Shown piece by piece: positions 33,167-43,566 of a DNA stretch of 64,000 bases (within the stretch, counting starts at the first letter, position 1; each line of letters opens with the position of its first letter). Both the position numbers and the translations under genes were made by a program. The notes beneath the pieces were generated by a model. The model did not search any database, had not been told where the DNA came from, and saw only the letters and a program-made list of their open reading frames with translations. The stretch comes from Dendrolimus kikuchii (Eukaryota; Arthropoda; Insecta; Lepidoptera; Lasiocampidae). Location of the stretch: assembly GCA_019925095.2 (NCBI GenBank), contig CM034412.1, forward strand, positions 1 through 64,000, in the 5' to 3' direction.

Positions 33167-33527
33167 CGTGGAACTGGTACCCACTTCTAGCACTAGGACA
33201 ACCGAAGGTGTGGGGACCACACCAACAAGATCTAGCGACCTTGGTTTAAGATGGGCCTTGGGAACCCGCAGTGGAGAAACACAACACACATAAGCAAAAC
33301 TACACATGCGTTAATACGAACAAGCATAACACATAAGCATAAACACTAACAATACACAAGCACACTAACACAGCAACAAGAAAACGAGCAACTTTTAATG
33401 CAAAAGTTGTAAGTTTGAAATAAACACACACACAGGCAAAACACAACCAGCACAAGCTCATTTCCGCAACACACACAGATACACGGTACAATTAGAAATT
33501 AGGTAAATAATAAATAACAAAACTCAC

Positions 33528-33557
33528 CACACTGCAGGTACCCGGGGATAGTGGTAC
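33528..33557 (-). other. Predicted antisense exon in E4 3' UTR
   Basis: The minus-strand acceptor TTTGTTTGTTCTAG ends at 33558. A 30-nt exon containing CCTGCAGT, shared with E3, follows. The donor GTGAGTT starts at 33527. Confidence 0.55.
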
Positions 33558-34185
33558 CTAGAACAAACAAAGTAACCACAAATTACAACGAAAAGATGTA
33601 ATATAATATATATTGACCAGTACTAGATTAACAGTAAAAAACTTGTGTATATGATGTGACACTGCAGAAATATACTACAGTATATTTACATACAGCGTCA
33701 GCAATTATGTAAAATAAAAATATATAAATATAATAGTAATAAATAGTAAACATACATAATAAAAAATTCTTAGGTTACCTACTATTAAGGAAGTGTATTA
33801 GATCTATACTGAGCTCCTACAAGGAACAACTAACTATAATTAATCGTAAACAAGAGTGGTACTACTTTTAAATAAGACAAACATGTAAACATTAAACATA
33901 GAAGTAAACAAAACAGAAATATTATAAAATGCACAACATGTATAAATATAGCAAAAAGAACAAAAATGTAATACTTAAACATAAGAATAAATGTAATAGA
34001 TATAAGAGAAATGAAATAAATAAATAAAAATATGTATCCAAAAACCCCCAACCTAACCCAACCAACTTCCAATATAAACCAATACCCTAATCCACACAAG
34101 TATATAAAAAGTACATAAGTATGTATAAGCAGTATATTACAAGGTATTAGTAGCAATAGGGAACCATATGGGTGAGTAGCTGATC

Positions 34186-34250
34186 ATCTCCCCCGAGCCA
34201 AGACAACCAGCCCAAACACAAATCGGGTTGGGGGTCTTGACTTGGGGGAG
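34186..34250 (+). other. GC-rich hairpin in E4 3' UTR
   Basis: CTCCCCC...CCAAGAC pairs with GTCTTG...GGGGGAG across an AC-rich loop, and GGCAACGCGG follows. Homologous hairpins with different arm sequences lie at 49830-49891, 50063-50125, 55532-55594 and 61773-61835. Confidence 0.7.
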
Positions 34251-34441
34251 GCAACGCGGTTGCTCACGTATATGCAGTAGTATATATATATTAGTACAGA
34301 AACATTTAGTAAGTAGTATATGTAGTATATAATATGTTGGCCAACATAAGCCAACTTGCACCAACTCCCATCCAAATCCTACAAATCCATCCGAAAATAG
34401 TATATATATATATAAAAATAGTAAAAATAAGTAGTACATGA

Positions 34442-34466
34442 CTCGGGTATATCTTGTTCGCCCGGG
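34442..34466 (+). other. 3'-terminal RNA hairpin of E4
   Basis: CTCGGGT pairs with GCCCGGG. The loop contains ATCTTGTT. The seventh pair is U-G where E7 has C-G. Confidence 0.7.
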
Positions 34467-34478
34467 CTAAAGCAGCTG

Positions 34479-34508
<30 letters not shown>

Positions 34509-34511
<3 letters not shown>

Positions 34512-34654
34512 AACCTAACCTAACCTAACCTAACCTAACCTAACCTAACCTAACCTAACCTAACCTAACCTAACCTAACCTAACCTAACCTAACCTAACC
34601 TAACCTAACCTAACCTAACCTAACCTAACCTAACCTAACCTAACCTAACCTAAC
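34509..34654. repeat. Telomeric (CCTAA)n tract 5
   Basis: About 29 perfect units, the longest tract in the window, between the E4 poly(A) and E5. Confidence 0.98.
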
Positions 34655-35312
34655 CAGTTCTGCTCGAACCGCGACCGAGAACAGTCGATTTAAAATTCGC
34701 TCCGCAGGAAAAAATTCCTAAAAATAGGTTTTTCTGATCGTACAGACCCGAGTGATATATCGTTGTGTGCGCGTAAGTGCGGCGCATCCGGTGGTGTAAC
34801 TTGTTACTCTCTAGCACATCGGGGAAAAAAGTTAGAGTGAAAAAACTATTTTTTAAAACTTTGAGAATTTTTTCCTCAAAATCTAAAGCGGTGAGGTGTG
34901 GTTTTTTCGGGCGGCTTTTGTGGGGCTTAGGTGCCCCCAGCCCCCGGAACCGAAAACAGTGACTTTCCAACTCCCCCCATGAAGATATAAGTGAATATAG
35001 GAAAAAACGTGGTGCGAAAATCGCCAATTTTGGACCTTTTTAAATTAAAAAATTACGAGTTGATAGTGCTCAAAAAACTAAGCAATAACCGCCAGATACT
35101 ATCTTAGGATTTTCTATAGTGAATTTTTAAAAAATTAAAAACCAGTGAAAATTTTCGGACAAATTTGTTTTTCGGCTTTAGTGTAAAAAAGTTCTACTGG
35201 ACACGAAATTCGGCCACGGTAGCCAGTGAGCATCTGTTGAGACACGTCGTTCGACACCCCACACGCGGTGATCGGCTGGAACCCGGGGTGGTGAGGATCT
35301 GAAAAACAACTT

Positions 35313-35364
35313 CCTAACCTCAAAATTGCTCCGGAGTTACTGGAGCAATCGAGTTGAGGTTAGG
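35313..35364 (+). other. Telomere-motif hairpin in E5 5' UTR
   Basis: CCTAACCTCAA pairs perfectly with TTGAGGTTAGG, and inside it ATTGCTCC pairs with GGAGCAAT. Confidence 0.8.
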
Positions 35365-35907
35365 GAGACTTGAAGACCATTAAGAGGACGGCGCAAAACC
35401 GGGTCAAGCAGAATTTTAGGTTAAGTAGTTTTTAGTTATTTGATATTAGTAAAATAAACTTTGACCCCAAATATCTCCGAAGCTATCAAAAGCGCGTGGG
35501 TTTTGAAATTACAGAATTGAGCGCGCTGGAAAGCTCTATCCAGCCGCACCAAAACCCATTTTTTGTTAATACAAAATTTTTAAATAAAAATTCAAAAACC
35601 TGAATTTTCAAAATTTTTTGACTTTTTCCCAAATTTTATATTGGGAAAAATTATTTTATTTATTAGAAAAATAGAGCACACATTTAGGCGTCGTCTGGAC
35701 ATTTTTTGGAAATTTTAGCGCGGATAGGCACGGAGATATAGAATTTTTAGGCTATTTTTGTAAATATATAAATAAATATTATAGGTAATATAAGTTTAGT
35801 GAGGGCAGCGTAGAGAACTCGTCGGGACGAAGAGTTTGAGCCCAAGAACGACGTTCCTCGGCCAATATTGACCGAGAAACAGATTTTTGTGACTTTTTGG
35901 CTAAGGG

Positions 35908-36441
35908 CCGCCGCCATTTTGAAAATTTTGAATTTCAAATAACTCAGCGGCTATTGGGCGTAGAGCAACGGGGTTTTCTGCGTAGCTGTTCTCTAGGGCT
36001 TCTGCAACTGACTGGCCACAAAAAAGGGGTCAAAAATTTTTATGTAAACCCCCCCTGCAGCGGGGTGTATTTTGAGTTGGACATAGGCCCAGTCGAAGTC
36101 CGGACGAAATTGGACGGATATCTTCGGAGATACGACCATTTTGCGCCGGGCTTTGACAGTTTGGCGGCCATTTTGGAAATTTTAAACTGTGAATTTCTCC
36201 GGAACTATAGGTCCTAGAGGAACGGGGTTTTCACAATTGACATCAGCTCCCTTAGGAGCGTAGGATCCGGGTCTTAAAACCCGAATATCTCTCGCTGAAC
36301 TTAAGTGCCTAGATTTATAGCTAGACACCTAGAGGACCTCAGGGGCATCTAGAAAAACCTGAACACCAGGGTTCTAGGACCAATAGAACCGGAGAAACAG
36401 GCGGTCAAAGTTTGACTTTGACAGTTAGGCCGCCATCTTGA
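35908..36441 (+). promoter_or_regulatory. Three YY1/Pho-like modules, E5
   Basis: Cores GCCGCCGCCATTTTG (35908), GGCGGCCATTTTGG (36163) and GGCCGCCATCTTG (near 36428), about 255 and 266 bp apart. Confidence 0.6.
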
Positions 36442-37320
36442 AAAACTTTGACGGGCAATAACTCCCGAAGTATTGGGCGCACGAGATCGCGGTTGGTTTT
36501 GAAGTCAAGCCCAGACCTCCCGCTACCGACTGCGCTCAAAAAAATTTGACTTTTTCAGCCTAAAATTTTGAACGCATCTGAAACCGGATTCGGGTAGAGC
36601 TCGACGAGCCCAACATAGCGAGCCCAAGCACGCCTTTCTTAAGGCAATATTTGACTATCCAGGAGGATTTTTAAATATTAGACATAAAATCCAGAAATTT
36701 TTCTGGATTTTTGAACTTGCACTGACAGCGCTATACACTACCTAGAGTAGTGGACTTTGGGCTCGTTTTGCTTGGCAACTCGAGCTCTATTAACAGGAAC
36801 CCCCTCCCACCCCTTACCTCCCCCCTAAAACTATTCTGCCCGTAACCTGGTTGTTGTTGGCCTTAGCATAGCCGTGTTTGGTATTGCCGGAACCGGCTCG
36901 CCGAGACCAACAATCTGGGCCTGACAGAATAGCGATCCTCCCATACTTACCTCACTTACCTCACAAAATTACTGAACATTCACCACTCTCACGCTCAGAC
37001 ACACACATATACGTACTCTAGGCACCTACCTTGGGTACATCAAACACTCACCTTGCACACCTCACTTACCTAACACACAAATTTCAACAACACACGCACA
37101 AGCATTCCCCTAATACACCTAATACACTTACCTCTCACACAACGAAAATAAAAAACTTACCTCATACTTACCTTACCTTTTACCTTACCTTTATAACCAT
37201 TACCCTTCTCCTAACCTTTACCAAACCTTACCTGATCCTTGTCCACACCTTAACCTTACCTTACCTCCTTACCTCATACTTACCTTATTTACCAAACTTA
37301 CCTTGTTATCCAATACTTAC

Positions 37321-37362
37321 CCATATCCTGTACACTGACGCTCGGCGCCTCCTTTGGGGTAC
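37321..37362 (-). other. Predicted antisense exon in E5 5' UTR
   Basis: The minus-strand acceptor TTCTATTTTATTTACAG ends at 37363. A 42-nt exon beginning GTACCCC and containing GGAGGCGCCG follows. The donor GTAAGTA starts at 37320. Confidence 0.65.
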
Positions 37363-37613
37363 CTGTAAATAAAATAGAACTGTAATTAGAATAGGTTAAT
37401 CTTAGGCTGTAAATTTAATAAGTGACAAATAAATAATTTATTGTTTATACAATTTTATCGTGTTGACTGGTTCAATATATACTATATTCTATTTTTACTC
37501 AATTGACTCTTCGAACTGGTGTTTTACGCGCCAATCGAATAGATTAGGACCCACAATAGTTGTAGGACACACATCTTTAGGACACTATACCACCCTTTTG
37601 ATAATCCTACAAG

Positions 37614-39134
37614 ATGTTCAGGACACCGGCAAAGTTGAAGCAGGCGGAAGCGGTGGCTTTCGAAGATGTAGAATTTGAGGATAGTCCATCCTGCTCATCC
37701 GCTAGTCCCAGCCCAATTACATCTAGGCCGGGACAAAACAAAAGGGTGGTATCACTTAAATTCTCCCCGCCTTCTAAGAAGGTCGTCCAGGCAGTCGCTG
37801 GCCCCAGCAAGGAACCGATAAATAAAACCTTCACAAAGCGGACGCCACCGAAGGAGACTAAGAAAGTGGCAGTCAGGGGAAAGAGAGAGGACAGGATGCT
37901 GGAGGCCAGGGAATGTTTGGACAAATTCAACGAACATCTGTCCAATTCGAGAAATCTCAAAACGGAGATTAAGCAGGGCGTATCGTATGCGGTGGGTCGT
38001 ATATACGTCCTGCTAACCCATTGCAACAGGGAACTCGAGGAGGCAACAGGGGCCCTAGCGGCCAAGGTGGGGAAGGACCCCGGCGAATCTAAGAAGGAGC
38101 ATAAAGACGCGCAAACACAGGCAACGACGCAGGACCCTGTGCAGAGCAAGCTCCCTACGGATAGAGAAGATAGGGAAGAGCTCAACAGGAAATGGGAAAT
38201 CCTCGCTGGACGTATGGAAGAGCACTCCAAACTCCTGAAACAAAACCTGGAGAGTACGAATAACCTGGAAAGGGTTATTCTAAAGCACAGGGAAAGTGTG
38301 AGCGAGGAGTGCGAGCCGAGAATGAGCTACGCGAGAGTAGTGTCCGAAGGGTTTGGGGCGAGGCCGCAAACCTATAGGACACTACATTCAGTGGCGATAA
38401 CCGCAGAGTCGGGTGACTGCACGGCCGACGAGACCCTCAAAGGAATCAGAGTGGCGCTTAATGCCAAAGAAGGAGGGATTGAGGTCGAGCGAGTCAGGAA
38501 AGCCAAGGACGGTAGGGTTATCGTCAGCTGTAGGACAGTGGAGGAGCGCGATAAGCTCAAGGCTAGGTTGAAGAGAGAAAGGGCGGACTTCGTGGCAGAG
38601 GACATCACCAACAAAAGACCTATGGTGATGATAACGGGTGTCCTCAAAGCGCATACGGACGACGACCTCCACAAAGCCCTCAGGAACCAGAACAAGGCGG
38701 TATTTGAGGGCCTTGGGGAGGGAGACGACCTTATGGAAATCGCGTATAAGATCCGAGGACGAAACCCGAACACGCACAGAGTAGTGTTCAAGGTGTCACC
38801 GGCCCTTTGGAAGCGGCTCACGGAAGTAGGTATGGTGAGGGTAGACCTACAGAACCTGCACGTGACAGACAGGTCGCCACTAACGCAGTGCACTATCTGC
38901 CTGGGCTTCGGGCATGGCAAGAAGCTATGCACGGAGACCCAGGTGATGTGTAGCCACTGCGGTGGCCCCCACACAAGAAAGGAATGTGAAGAGTACGCGG
39001 TGGATGCGCCACCCAAGTGTAAAAACTGTGTTAAGGAGAAAAGGGCAGAGGCAGGACACAACGCGTTCAGCGAGGCCTGCCCAGTAAGAAAAAGATGGGA
39101 TGAGATAGTGCGCACAACCGTGGCTTACTGCTAA
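37614..39134 (+). CDS. ORF1 Gag-like protein, E5
   Basis: 506 residues, start MFRTP, the shortest intact ORF1 here. The N terminus is low-complexity, with a segment NSRNLKTEIKQGVS, a coiled-coil-like region, two RRM-like folds (TLHSVAI and MITGVLKAHTDDDL blocks), and zinc knuckles at 426-439, 446-458 and 469-489. The frame is intact and ends VAYC. The next ATG (39163, MDRK) lies at the conserved spacing after the stop. There is no ORF2 downstream. Confidence 0.92.
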   Translation: MFRTPAKLKQAEAVAFEDVEFEDSPSCSSASPSPITSRPGQNKRVVSLKFSPPSKKVVQAVAGPSKEPINKTFTKRTPPKETKKVAVRGKREDRMLEARECLDKFNEHLSNSRNLKTEIKQGVSYAVGRIYVLLTHCNRELEEATGALAAKVGKDPGESKKEHKDAQTQATTQDPVQSKLPTDREDREELNRKWEILAGRMEEHSKLLKQNLESTNNLERVILKHRESVSEECEPRMSYARVVSEGFGARPQTYRTLHSVAITAESGDCTADETLKGIRVALNAKEGGIEVERVRKAKDGRVIVSCRTVEERDKLKARLKRERADFVAEDITNKRPMVMITGVLKAHTDDDLHKALRNQNKAVFEGLGEGDDLMEIAYKIRGRNPNTHRVVFKVSPALWKRLTEVGMVRVDLQNLHVTDRSPLTQCTICLGFGHGKKLCTETQVMCSHCGGPHTRKECEEYAVDAPPKCKNCVKEKRAEAGHNAFSEACPVRKRWDEIVRTTVAYC

Positions 39135-39152
39135 AACGGTGACCGGCGACAA

Positions 39153-39266
39153 CAAAATAGCAATGGACCGGAAGCAGCATCTCGCTGATACAATATTGGG
39201 ACACATGTAAACACGGTAGTAATACCGCAACAGACAACGAGGGCTGCCTACGGTCCCACTATTTTG
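39153..39266 (+). other. Structure A: post-ORF1 RNA element, E5
   Basis: The outer stem CAAAATAG pairs perfectly with CTATTTTG, replacing the A-C opposition of E3/E4 by A-U. The middle stem is GGACCG/CGGTCC, perfect. The inner stem is GCAGC...CTCG with CGAG..GCTGC. Confidence 0.8.
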
Positions 39267-39669
39267 CGTGGAACCGGAAGCTGAATTAGACAGTAGGATG
39301 CTTCGCATGGGGAACCACATGATTCTGTGGTGGAGACAGAACACAAGTCGGGTACCTGCAACTGAGACACATAGAGGACACGATAAGATACACAAAACAT
39401 ACATCAAGAAACACAACTACAAAACACAACCAACATAAACCAACATTCACTATTCATAACAGGAAAACACACAAGCAAACATAGACACTAAGATACACAC
39501 ACGATGTAACAAACTACTTTTAGTGGTAAAAGCAGTTGGTTCACGTAACACAAAGCCATGCACAACATAAACATGCACTAAAAGACGGTTTGACACATGC
39601 AGACACAAGCACACATAAACAACGCAAATAAAACATATATAAACACATATAAAACACAAAGATACTTAC

Positions 39670-39701
39670 CAGTTGCAGCCGCCCGCAGGTAGTAGACAAA
39701 C
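39670..39701 (-). other. Predicted antisense exon in E5 3' UTR
   Basis: The minus-strand acceptor TTTAACTTTGTTACAG ends at 39702. A 32-nt exon follows, and the donor GTAAGTA starts at 39669. Confidence 0.6.
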
Positions 39702-40879
39702 CTGTAACAAAGTTAAATAGTGGTACATAAATTGAGGAATACATATATATGAACCAGTAACATAGTAAAGTAACATAAAAGTGTATAAAAAATGAACACT
39801 GCAGTTATATACTTAAGTATATTTACTGTCAGCGTCAGACACAAGAAAATTAGTATATATATATTGTAAGCAAAATAATTAGACTAGATACTACCACAAG
39901 ATGTGAATTTGCACGTCAAACATATAAAAGAAAATAGAATATAAATAGAAATATAAGAAATAGGCTAATAGTTACTTAGATAAATAGGTATGCAATAACG
40001 GTGACTACAAATGTATTATTATAGAATAAAAATGTATTTTTCCAAATTTAACGAAATAAATAATAGGTTGTAAAAGAATTTAGTTGTAGAAAATCATGTA
40101 AGATAAGGATAGATAAACATAAGAAAAGATGTAAATAGCACCTAAGGCATTTTTGTAAACAATAATTAAAAATAAATAAAATCAACCATTCCCAACCTAT
40201 CCCAACCCTAACCAACTCCTAGCACCAATTTTACCCAATCCTGGCAACAAACATAAAAACAGCACCAAATATACCCGTATCCACCTCCCCTGAACCTACC
40301 TAAACACACAACCCAGAGTAGTCGAGTTTGCATGCAATAAAGAAAGCTAAAAGATAGGAAAAGACAGAAACCTATATTAGCAAAATAAAAATAGAAAAGA
40401 TAATCTCCGTCATGTCCTAGGATGGAGAAACAAATTAGTTAGTTTCAGGTTGAACTTAATTTGAATTGACTGAGGCCCCAGAGCCGACTCGCACAAGGCC
40501 GCCCGAGTCCACGCGGTCGCGCGCAGGTTCATCCAGTACAAGCGTTAGGGAGCCGTACGACGGCGCCCCGCGCCTCTCCTCTGCGCCACGCCATCGCCGC
40601 CACAGCCGCCGCTGCCAGCATCAGCCCCGCCGCCGCACGCAGAAACGCACATTAATTGCTAATGAACCATCTGGCGAATAAATAAAATTAATTAGTTTTT
40701 ACACAAAAGTAAATTAATACAATATATATTTATAAACATATTTATATACATAACGCACTCATTTATTTTATGTTATTAAAGTACACACACATATAGACAC
40801 ATACAACACAAAAATAGTACAGGCACATATTGAGATATATATAAAACACTTAACAAATTTAGATAAAATTAAAAAATTT

Positions 40880-41480
40880 TCTCTTCCTTGCGAGGGTCAC
40901 CTTCGGAGCGAGTTTTGACCCACTTCGCATCGGGTGACCTACTATTCCCGAATTGTAGAAGGGTGCGCCCTCTCAAGGACTACACAATACAACAAACGGA
41001 AGATTTTTTGGTCAAGAATTCGCGAATTTATAGCATAGAAAGTAAAAACAAAAATTAGACACCGGTTTAGAATTATAAAATTTCTTAATTCAAATTGGGT
41101 CACCTTTGGCGCGAGTTTTGACCCACTTCGCATCGGGTGACCTAATATTCTTGAAGTGTGGAAGTTTGCGCCCCCTCAAGGACTACATAACACGACAAAC
41201 GAAAGATTTTTTGGTCAAGAATTCGCGAAATTATAGGATAGAAACTAAAAATAAAAATTAGATACCTTTTAAAATTAAAAATTTCATATCAAAATTTTGG
41301 GACACATTCAGAACGAAATTTGACCCACTTTGCATCGGGTGACCTACTATTTTTTAAGTATAGAAGGTTGCGCTCATTCAAGGTCTATACAAAACAGCAA
41401 GTAGAATATTTTTTGGATAAAATTTGACGTAGATATAAGGTAAAAATCAAAAGTAAATATTGTTCTAAATTCTAAAATTT
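40880..41480. repeat. Three tandem repeats of about 205 bp in E6 5' region
   Basis: Units start near 40893, 41099 and 41300. Each has TTTTGACCCACTT then GCATCGGGTGACCTA, then a CTCAAGGAC-type segment and an ATTTTTTGG segment. In the first unit GGTCACC and GGTGACC can form a hairpin. The third copy is the most diverged. Confidence 0.75.
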
Positions 41481-42096
41481 TAAGAACCCTAAATTTAAAA
41501 ATTGTTGTTCGGACAAAGGGGTAGGAATCCAGTGACTTCTATCCTAAACTTATTTATATTAACCGCCCTTTAAAAGGACACCTCTTAAAGGGTGCTGGAC
41601 ATCATAGGAAAAAAGACGTTTTTCCAATTGAAATTACGTAAATTTATTGACCAAAAAAATTTTTTATACAAATTTTATAAAAAATCTTTTTGATTCTATT
41701 AAAATTAGTTTCAGGCTTTGCAAATAAAGATTAGTGAGCCCAGTTCTTAGGCAGTGACGTCAAACCGAACTCGCGCACGGCCGCCTGAGTCCACGCGGGC
41801 GCTTGGTTCGTGCGGTACAGGCGTTGATAGAGCCGTACGCCGCCCGCTTTGCTCCTGCCGCGCTGTCCTGCAGCCGCAACGTGCAACCATTGCAGTTAAC
41901 GGCAGCCCTGCCGCACTTAGAAATACACACAATTGGAGAATAAATAAAATTTTATTTTTTGGTAAATTAATAAATTTAAAATAAATTTAACACAATAATA
42001 TAAACACAACACACGCACAATACATACATATACACAGAGCACACAACAAAACATAAACAAATTCAACTCACATACACAATCGCAACCGGGATTTAC

Positions 42097-42253
42097 CTGA
42101 ATCGAAGCCAGCATCGGGCCGCCGCCGCCGCTCTCAGCGAGTCGACCGCACGCGCACCGAAGACCTCACGCAGCCGCGCGGCACGAGGACAGCACACAGT
42201 CCACGCGCACTCACCGGCCCAGCGGTGGGAAACCAACTGCCCACGCAGGTATC
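42097..42253 (-). other. Predicted GC-rich antisense exon, E6
   Basis: The minus-strand acceptor GCGTTTATGTTTCAG ends at 42254. A very GC-rich exon of 157 nt follows, and the donor CAG/GTAAAT starts at 42096. The sharp GC contrast with AT-rich flanks is what an exon in AT-rich introns would look like. Confidence 0.62.
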
Positions 42254-43217
42254 CTGAAACATAAACGCACATATATAAATATAAAACATCATAACACAAA
42301 ACAACGCACATATACAAATAAACAAAATATACGAATAATAAAACCCTATTCTAAACAAACAAACGGACTGACTATATATAAGTAGATAGAAAATTATAAT
42401 CCAAATAACAGTAGTAAAATAATTCCCACGACCCGATCCTGACTCTCACGCAACAGGTGGGCAATAAAATCCTGGCGGCTTAACCGCAACCGAGCACCTA
42501 ATTAGCATAATCCTCGAATCAATTACTCCTTACAAAGTAACGGGCCGGAGGATTAGTTCCCACGCGATAAGTGGGTAATAAAACCCGGAGCGGCTTCACC
42601 GCAACATTGTAAACAAAAATAATAAATACAAAGTATCTATTTACAAAGTAATAAAGTTCATATTTCAATAAAAACATTTATTCTGTTCTAATTAAAAATC
42701 AAATTAAAAATTGTATAAAATTATTAAAATTGACACATCAAAACAAATACACAAACATATAAACATTTATAGGGAAAACGAATAGGAACATCAAGAGACG
42801 CACAGGGAACTATCATTCATAATAAAATAATAAATTAGCTACTTGAGTTTCGAGTTGACCGGCCGGACAGCTGCGGCCGCCTCACCCGCGTGCCCTTCAC
42901 ACCGCTGTGCTTCCCCCGCTGACGCCCGAGCCGTGCACGGACTTATCTACTCTAACGAAGTGCATAATATTCATCTCAATCACGTCATTACAACTTTATA
43001 GAAACAAGCATATACATATACATACAGATATAGCATACAGAAACAAACAACTGTCTAGGGAGTCTTACATAGTACAATACATACTGACAAACAATACTAA
43101 TACTTAAGCAACTTAACTTACATATAACTACAATACACACTGACAAACACTAGTTCTTGAACTAGTTAGGACAATCCTGGAATAAACCGGGATATCTAGA
43201 CTAATAACTAGACTTAC

Positions 43218-43268
43218 CTGCCTATCTGTGGAGGGTCCAGCGGTCATCCTCGTGAAGGCAAGCTGCAC
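43218..43268 (-). other. Predicted antisense exon, E6 (second before ORF1)
   Basis: The minus-strand acceptor CTCTCTTTCTGTTTCAG ends at 43269. A 51-nt exon follows, and the donor GTAAGTC starts at 43217. Confidence 0.65.
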
Positions 43269-43346
43269 CTGAAACAGAAAGAGAGATTAATATAATAAAA
43301 TAATATAAAGTATCGAATAGTTATAGTATAGAAGTAAGTGACTTAC

Positions 43347-43394
43347 CCTACTGTAGAAGGAACTGAGGACTCCTGGCGGGGCGACTCTCGGGAC
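43347..43394 (-). other. Predicted antisense exon, E6 (first before ORF1)
   Basis: The minus-strand acceptor AACTTACTGTTTCAG ends at 43395. A 48-nt exon beginning GTCCCGAG follows, and the donor GTAAGTC starts at 43346. Confidence 0.62.
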
Positions 43395-43566
43395 CTGAAA
43401 CAGTAAGTTAATATTAGGAAATATTTGACTATTATTTGTTTGTGTTATTTTGAGACTAAGGTTCTATTGACCTATTTTAGATAAGTTCCGTCTATCACTA
43501 TTGTGATAGTGGTTAGTATAGATTTTAATTTAATTTAGTGACATAATTGTCTATAACGCAGCAGAA

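Larger units (their letters stand above)
28815..34508 (+). mobile_element. E4: gag-only telomeric retrotransposon
   Basis: A 5.7-kb element complete at both ends, with the same plan as E3 and an intact ORF1 of 537 codons. It has no ORF2. The 5' terminus is CAGTTCTGCTCGAACCGCG, and poly(A) 34479-34508 runs into (CCTAA)n. It is clearly diverged from E3 in the UTRs but related in Gag. Confidence 0.9.
33031..34508 (+). other. 3' UTR and poly(A) of E4
   Basis: Holds structure A (33049-33166), A/C-rich sequence, the hairpin AACTTTT-AAAAGTT (33390-33408), an antisense exon (33528-33557), ATATATATTGACCAGT near 33604-33622, a GACACTG...CAGCGTC hairpin (33658-33699), a short C-rich tract (34046-34075), a long GC hairpin (34186-34250), the terminal hairpin (34442-34466) and poly(A). 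Confidence 0.75.
34655..37613 (+). promoter_or_regulatory. 5' UTR of E5
   Basis: Contains the telomere-motif hairpin (35313-35364), three YY1-like cores (35908, 36163, 36429), a CTTACC-rich tract (36945-37320), an antisense exon (37321-37362), the motif TGACTGGTTCAATATATA (37464-37481), and a hairpin with TCGA arms enclosing CTGGTG and GCGCC (about 37509-37537), then the AUG at 37614. Confidence 0.7.
34655..40440 (+). mobile_element. E5: gag-only telomeric element, 3' end without poly(A)
   Basis: The 5' end is complete (CAGTTCTGCTCGAACCGCG after AACC) and ORF1 is intact. The 3' UTR runs through structure A, the two small hairpins and a C-rich tract, but no poly(A) and no (CCTAA)n follow. A stem CTCCGTC/GATGGAG at 40407-40429 may be its diverged terminal hairpin. 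The right boundary is therefore approximate; E6-type sequence begins near 40441. Confidence 0.8.
39135..40440 (+). other. 3' UTR of E5
   Basis: Structure A (39153-39266), A/C-rich sequence, the hairpin AACTACTTTTA...TAAAAGCAGTT (39512-39537), an antisense exon (39670-39701), TATATATGAACCAGTAA near 39744-39760 (complementary to the 5'-UTR motif at 37464), a hairpin near 39795-39836, and a C-rich CCAACC tract (40183-40330). No poly(A). Confidence 0.7.
40441..43566 (+). promoter_or_regulatory. 5' region of E6
   Basis: Non-coding. GC-rich islands in AT-rich DNA lie at 40468-40640 and 41755-41920; these are diverged copies of one sequence with shared words such as GAGTCCACGCGG and GAGCCGTACG. Others lie at 42095-42250 and 42855-42945. 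Three tandem repeats of about 205 bp lie at 40880-41480. Two copies of a motif with CCCACGC, GTGGG and GCGGCTT-ACCGCAAC lie near 42447-42492 and 42556-42605. Predicted antisense exons are at 42097-42253, 43218-43268 and 43347-43394. A perfect hairpin CTATCAC-TATT-GTGATAG (43493-43510) precedes the AUG at 43567. Confidence 0.6.

Noticed and set aside
42440..42610. Two cloverleaf-like segments (GTGGG...GCGGCTT-ACCGCAAC) as tRNA genes
   Set aside because: No A/B box or acceptor stem could be built; they look like a repeated hairpin motif.
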